From Mesorhizobium sp. AR07 (GTDB lineage: Bacteria > Pseudomonadota > Alphaproteobacteria > Rhizobiales > Rhizobiaceae): a stretch of 64,000 nt of DNA. Where the stretch lies: positions 1,116,001-1,180,000 of the forward strand of contig NZ_CP080525.1 of the NCBI RefSeq assembly GCF_024746815.1, in the 5' to 3' direction. A program made the translations under genes and the position numbers. Under the pieces are notes generated by a model that was not told the DNA's origin, made no database searches, and saw only the letters and a list, made by a program, of their open reading frames with translations. Of this stretch, positions 60,486 through 64,000 are shown one piece after another; the stretch's first letter is position 1, and each line of letters starts with the position of its first letter.

Positions 60486-60878
60486 TTATTTGCAGGTAGG
60501 GTCGAGGGCGGGGTCGCATTTGCCCTCGATCTGCTTCAGCGTTTCGTCGCCGTGCTTCTTGGCAAGATCCGTGAGCGCTGCCTGGTCGGTCACGCCGGGG
60601 TCGGCGTTTTTCGCCACCTGCGCATTCTCGTCGGCCTTCAATTGCGCAAGCTTGGCGTTCTTCTCGGCGTCGGTGAACTGCGCCGCCGCCACTTGCGGCT
60701 TGATGTTCAGGTTTGGAAAGGTGCCGGTATCCTTCGGGCCCGTGCCGGCGGCGACGGGCGTCGGGCCGCTGGTGTTGGTGCTCGAGCACGCGGCAATTCC
60801 CAAGAGGACGATTGCGGCCCCGATGCGGCAAAAACGTCCGGCACCGAAAAAAACAGTCTCGCCAAACTTAATCGTCAT
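60486..60878 (-). CDS. Small lipoprotein
   Basis: A 130-residue protein with a lipoprotein signal (RIGAAIVLLGIAACSSTNTS). The mature part is charged and helical (FTDAEKNAKLAQLKADENAQ, DLAKKHGDETLKQIEG) and ends with a Cys pair (KCDPALDPTCK), a possible disulphide. AAGGAAAC precedes ATG 60878. No family is recognised. It lies divergent to phaC, 98 bases away, and on the same strand as the aminotransferase. Confidence 0.78.
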   Translation of the reverse strand: MTIKFGETVFFGAGRFCRIGAAIVLLGIAACSSTNTSGPTPVAAGTGPKDTGTFPNLNIKPQVAAAQFTDAEKNAKLAQLKADENAQVAKNADPGVTDQAALTDLAKKHGDETLKQIEGKCDPALDPTCK

Positions 60879-60976
60879 ATTGTTTCCTTGGCAGCCACGG
60901 TAGAGCGAGATTGGACCCGGTCGGATGTCCCATGTTAATATGTCAAGAAAACGCTTCGGGAGGAACCCCGCGAACC

Positions 60977-62812
60977 ATGTCCAAAACACCCGATTCGGGC
61001 AAAGCGGAAGATGACGAGCCTTCGACCGTCGAGCAATATCTGGTGAAGGACCCGGAACGCTTTGCCCTGAACATGGCGCGCATGATCGAGCAAGCCGGCA
61101 AAGCGGCCTCGGCATGGGCCGAGCCGCGCGAAAAAGGCGATGTGCGCGATCACGTTGCCGAGCCGGTCGTCGACATGGTGAAGACCTTCTCCAAGCTCAG
61201 CGAATACTGGCTTTCCGATCCGCAGCGCGCGCTGGAAGCGCAGACGCGGCTGTTCTCCGGTTACATGACGGTCTGGGCCAACGCCATTCAGCGCACCAGC
61301 AACGCCGCGGAGAACACCGAAGACGCGGTCAAGCCGGAGCGCGGCGACAAGCGCTTCCTTGATCCCGAATGGGGCCGCAATGCCTTCTTCGATTTTCTCA
61401 AGCAGGCCTATCTCGTCACCTCGCGCTGGGCGGCCGACCTGGTCGAACACGCCGATGGTCTGGACGAGCACACCCGCCACAAGGCCGGCTTCTACGTCAA
61501 GCAGGTGTCCAACGCCATCTCGCCGTCGAATTTCATCCTGACCAATCCGGAATTGTTTCGCGAAACCGTCGCCTCGAACGGCGAAAACCTGGTGCGCGGC
61601 ATGAAGATGCTGGCCGAGGACATCGCCGCCGGCAAGGGCGACCTGAAGCTGCGCCAGGCCGACTATTCGCCTTTCGAGATCGGCAGGAACATCGCCACCA
61701 CCCCCGGCAAGGTGGTTGGTCGCAGCGATGTCGCCGAGATCATCCAGTACGATCCGGCGACCGAGACGGTGCTCAGGCGGCCGCTGCTGATTTGCCCGCC
61801 ATGGATCAACAAGTTCTACATCCTTGACCTGAATCCGCAGAAATCCTTTATCCGCTGGGCGATCGAACAGGGCCACACCGTCTTCGTCATCTCCTGGATC
61901 AATCCGGACGAACGCCACGGCGCCAAGGGCTGGGAGGCCTATATACGCGAGGGCCTGCAATACGGCCTCGACACGGTCGAGAAGGCCACCGGCGAACGCG
62001 ATGTCAACGCGATCGGCTATTGCGTCGGCGGCACGCTGCTGGCGGCAGCGCTTGCGCTGATGGCGCGGGAAGGCGACAACCGCATCAAGTCGGCCACCTT
62101 CTTCACCACGCAGGTCGACTTCACCCATGCCGGCGACCTGAAAGTGTTCGTCGACGAGGAGCAGGTCGCGGCGGTGGAAAAGTCGATGAGCGAAAAGGGC
62201 TACCTCGACGGCACCAAGATGGCGACCGCCTTCAACATGCTGCGCTCCGGCGACCTGATCTGGCCCTATGTCGTCAACAACTACATGCGCGGCAAGGATC
62301 CCCTGCCCTTCGACCTGCTCTACTGGAATGCCGATTCGACCCGCATGGGTGCCGCCAATCATTCTTTCTACCTGCGCAACTGCTATCTCGAGAACAATTT
62401 GTCGCAAGGCATGATGGAACTGGCGGGCCACACGGTCTCGCTCGGCGACATCACCATCCCGATCTACAACCTCGCCTCCAAGGAAGATCACATCGCGCCG
62501 GCGCTCTCGGTGTTCCTCGGCTCGAAATATTTCGGCGGCAAGGTCGACTACGTGATGGCGGGATCCGGCCACATCGCCGGGGTCGTCAATCCGCCGGCAT
62601 CCAACAAATACCAGTACTGGACCGGCGGCACGCCGACGGGCGACTTCGGCGAATGGATGGCCAGGGCGACCGACCATCCCGGGTCCTGGTGGCCGCACTG
62701 GCAAAGCTGGATAGAGGCCAAGGACAACACCCGCGTGCCGGCCCGCAAACCCGGCAAGCATATGAAAACCTTGGGCGATGCTCCCGGTACCTATGTGAAG
62801 GTGCGTGTGTAA
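60977..62812 (+). CDS. phaC: Class I poly(3-hydroxyalkanoate) polymerase
   Basis: A 611-residue PHA synthase that polymerises 3-hydroxyacyl-CoA into storage granules. The lipase-like box AIGYCVGGTLLAAAL holds the catalytic Cys349; the Asp (ASKEDHIAP) and His (GSGHIAGVVNPP) of the triad follow. The N-terminal PhaC_N domain has PSNFILTNPELFRETVASNG. No partner PhaE is present, as expected for class I. ATG 60977 is selected over an earlier in-frame start because GGGAGGA lies just upstream. Confidence 0.94.
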   Translation: MSKTPDSGKAEDDEPSTVEQYLVKDPERFALNMARMIEQAGKAASAWAEPREKGDVRDHVAEPVVDMVKTFSKLSEYWLSDPQRALEAQTRLFSGYMTVWANAIQRTSNAAENTEDAVKPERGDKRFLDPEWGRNAFFDFLKQAYLVTSRWAADLVEHADGLDEHTRHKAGFYVKQVSNAISPSNFILTNPELFRETVASNGENLVRGMKMLAEDIAAGKGDLKLRQADYSPFEIGRNIATTPGKVVGRSDVAEIIQYDPATETVLRRPLLICPPWINKFYILDLNPQKSFIRWAIEQGHTVFVISWINPDERHGAKGWEAYIREGLQYGLDTVEKATGERDVNAIGYCVGGTLLAAALALMAREGDNRIKSATFFTTQVDFTHAGDLKVFVDEEQVAAVEKSMSEKGYLDGTKMATAFNMLRSGDLIWPYVVNNYMRGKDPLPFDLLYWNADSTRMGAANHSFYLRNCYLENNLSQGMMELAGHTVSLGDITIPIYNLASKEDHIAPALSVFLGSKYFGGKVDYVMAGSGHIAGVVNPPASNKYQYWTGGTPTGDFGEWMARATDHPGSWWPHWQSWIEAKDNTRVPARKPGKHMKTLGDAPGTYVKVRV

Positions 62813-62991
62813 CGGACTGTAATGTCTGGTGAGTTGACGGGCTGCCAAAAGCGGGCGAAATGGTGTCGTCAACCATCAAGCAGCCGTAATTCGGCAATCA
62901 CTGCAAAAATACTTCCGGGCTTGCGGATTTGACACAGGTCTCGTTTCCGGATCGGAGATATACCGACCGGACATCGAGGGGGAATTTGACT
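62813..62991. other. Gap between phaC and the last gene
   Basis: 179 bases holding the phaC 3' region and the promoter of the next gene. I see no strong hairpin with a T-run and no repeat. GAGGGGGAA near 62977-62984 is the ribosome site of the following gene. Confidence 0.5.
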
Positions 62992-64000
62992 TTGAAACCA
63001 GCAGGTTGGAGCCTCGCAAAGGGAGAACGCCGCGCCATTGTGGCAGCGCTCTGCTCTGTGCTTCTGGCTTCCTGCACCTCGGCTAGCGACCCGACCATGT
63101 CGGTTGGAATGCCCGGCTACAATGCCACCGCATCGAACATAAGCGCTGCCTCGAGCGGCAAGGCGACCACCGTTGCCGATTCGACGCAGGTCACGACCGA
63201 GCAGGCGACCGTGATGACGGCAAGCGACACTGCGCTCCCGGAGAAGGTCGCCTATGTGCCGATAGCCAAACCGCAAGCCGCCTTTCCTTTGACCATACCG
63301 GCAGGCTCCGAAACGATCGCCGGAAACACCCCGCAATCGCTGCAGCAACCGGCGCAGACGGCGCAGCAGACCGACGCGGTCGCCCAACAGATTGCCGCCG
63401 CCGATGCCGGCGTGGCCGCGCCGAAGCCGGCCGCCGCGCCAGTGATGGACAATCCGGTCTATGTGACGGCTGGCGAGATGCCGCAGCCCGACGCACCGAA
63501 GAAAAAAGGCTTCTTGGCCTCGATGTTTGGCGCCACGCCCGCTTCGGCCACGCCGCTCGTCAACACCAGGTCGGGTGAGCCCCCAGTGCAAGCCAAGCCG
63601 GCGCCAGCAGCAGCAAAGCCGATCATCACGCTGGCCTCGGCCAATTCCACGACAAAACCGGTGCAGCTGGCCTCCACCGGCGGCGAAACCGGCCACATCA
63701 CTGGCAGCGATGCGCTGCCCGGCGTGCGCCAGACGGCCCTGTTCGAGATCAAGCGCAAATCCGGCCTCGATGACGAAAGCGACGTCGATCTCAATGAGGA
63801 CGCGGGGCCAATCGGCGGCTCCTATCAGGTCGCCTCCGCCGCCGGCATGGCCCGGCTGGCGCCCAATGGATTGCTCAAGCAGAACGAGAGCGTCGATGTG
63901 GCTTGCCTGAAGCCGTCGCTGGTTCGTGTGCTGAAGACGATCGAAGGCCACTACGGCCGCAAGATGACGGTGACCTCGGGCTACCGCGACCCGGCCCGCA
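62992..64000 (+). CDS. Lipoprotein with M15/DUF882-type peptidase domain (3' end outside window)
   Basis: 336 codons are visible. It starts at TTG 62992 (or TTG 62986) after GAGGGGGAA. The N-terminus has a lipoprotein signal (AIVAALCSVLLASCTSASDP). A long low-complexity linker rich in Ala, Pro, Gln and Thr follows (residues about 35-230). The visible end, VDVACLKPSLVRVLKTIEGH then YGRKMTVTSGYRDPAR, is the start of the DUF882/peptidase M15-type domain, whose members cut D-Ala-D-Ala or cross-link peptides. The catalytic residues lie beyond the window. It may modify peptidoglycan. Confidence 0.78.
   Translation, partial: MKPAGWSLAKGERRAIVAALCSVLLASCTSASDPTMSVGMPGYNATASNISAASSGKATTVADSTQVTTEQATVMTASDTALPEKVAYVPIAKPQAAFPLTIPAGSETIAGNTPQSLQQPAQTAQQTDAVAQQIAAADAGVAAPKPAAAPVMDNPVYVTAGEMPQPDAPKKKGFLASMFGATPASATPLVNTRSGEPPVQAKPAPAAAKPIITLASANSTTKPVQLASTGGETGHITGSDALPGVRQTALFEIKRKSGLDDESDVDLNEDAGPIGGSYQVASAAGMARLAPNGLLKQNESVDVACLKPSLVRVLKTIEGHYGRKMTVTSGYRDPAR

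Overview
The window looks like a chromosomal segment of an alphaproteobacterium of the order Rhizobiales, most like Mesorhizobium or a close relative. This rests on the high G+C content, the gene families (Tad/Cpa pilus, DUF2336, DUF1345, phaC, single-chain GcvP), a GTTC-N7-GTTC SOS box of the alphaproteobacterial type, and short dispersed palindromic repeats. The taxonomic call is from recognition, not from a database search. I see no rRNA, tRNA, CRISPR array, transposase or phage gene.

Layout, left to right. 1-6.3 kb: a partial secreted protein, a GNAT acetyltransferase divergent from an SOS-boxed dinB, a secreted protein, an EamA exporter, a potassium-channel-like protein with a C-terminal zinc ribbon, an NTF2-like protein and a frameshifted VOC gene. 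6.3-12.1 kb: dnaE, interrupted by a +1 frameshift near its 5' end, and pccA. 12.3-17.1 kb: the glutathione-dependent formaldehyde pair frmA-gfa, a UPF0178 gene, a DUF1345 membrane protein, and a cytochrome b plus Tat-exported molybdopterin protein. 17.2-20.1 kb: a secreted protein, a LuxR-type regulator and a protein made of two similar halves. 20.3-24.9 kb: a tandem glycine riboswitch followed by gcvT-gcvH-gcvP. 24.9-35.1 kb (minus strand): a diguanylate cyclase and a Tad pilus assembly operon reading cpaB-cpaC-small lipoprotein-cpaE-cpaF-tadB-tadC, then a secreted protein and a TPR lipoprotein.

35.4-44.9 kb: parE, a FUSC transporter, DUF2336, a MaoC/CoA-lyase pair, a nitroreductase, a secreted protein of three similar modules and an acyltransferase. 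45-50 kb: thrS, a class D beta-lactamase, yidD, a possible small gene and a LysR regulator. 50-53.6 kb: a NifU-like scaffold, folE, hisI, a patatin and a DHFR-like protein preceded by a perfect 13-bp-arm palindrome. 53.6-64 kb: recJ, a DUF6434 protein, glpX, two small stress-type proteins, hom, an aminotransferase, a lipoprotein, phaC and the 5' part of an M15/DUF882-type lipoprotein.

Most of the window is housekeeping and central metabolism: replication and repair (dnaE, dinB, parE, recJ), C1 and glycine metabolism, propionyl-CoA and dicarboxyl-CoA metabolism, polyhydroxyalkanoate storage and surface pili. The least explained material is intergenic. There are three families of short palindromic repeats: A with five copies, B with two copies and one remnant, and C with one copy. 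A and C share the same nested-arm design with different sequences. I did not find a clear new defence or mobile system.
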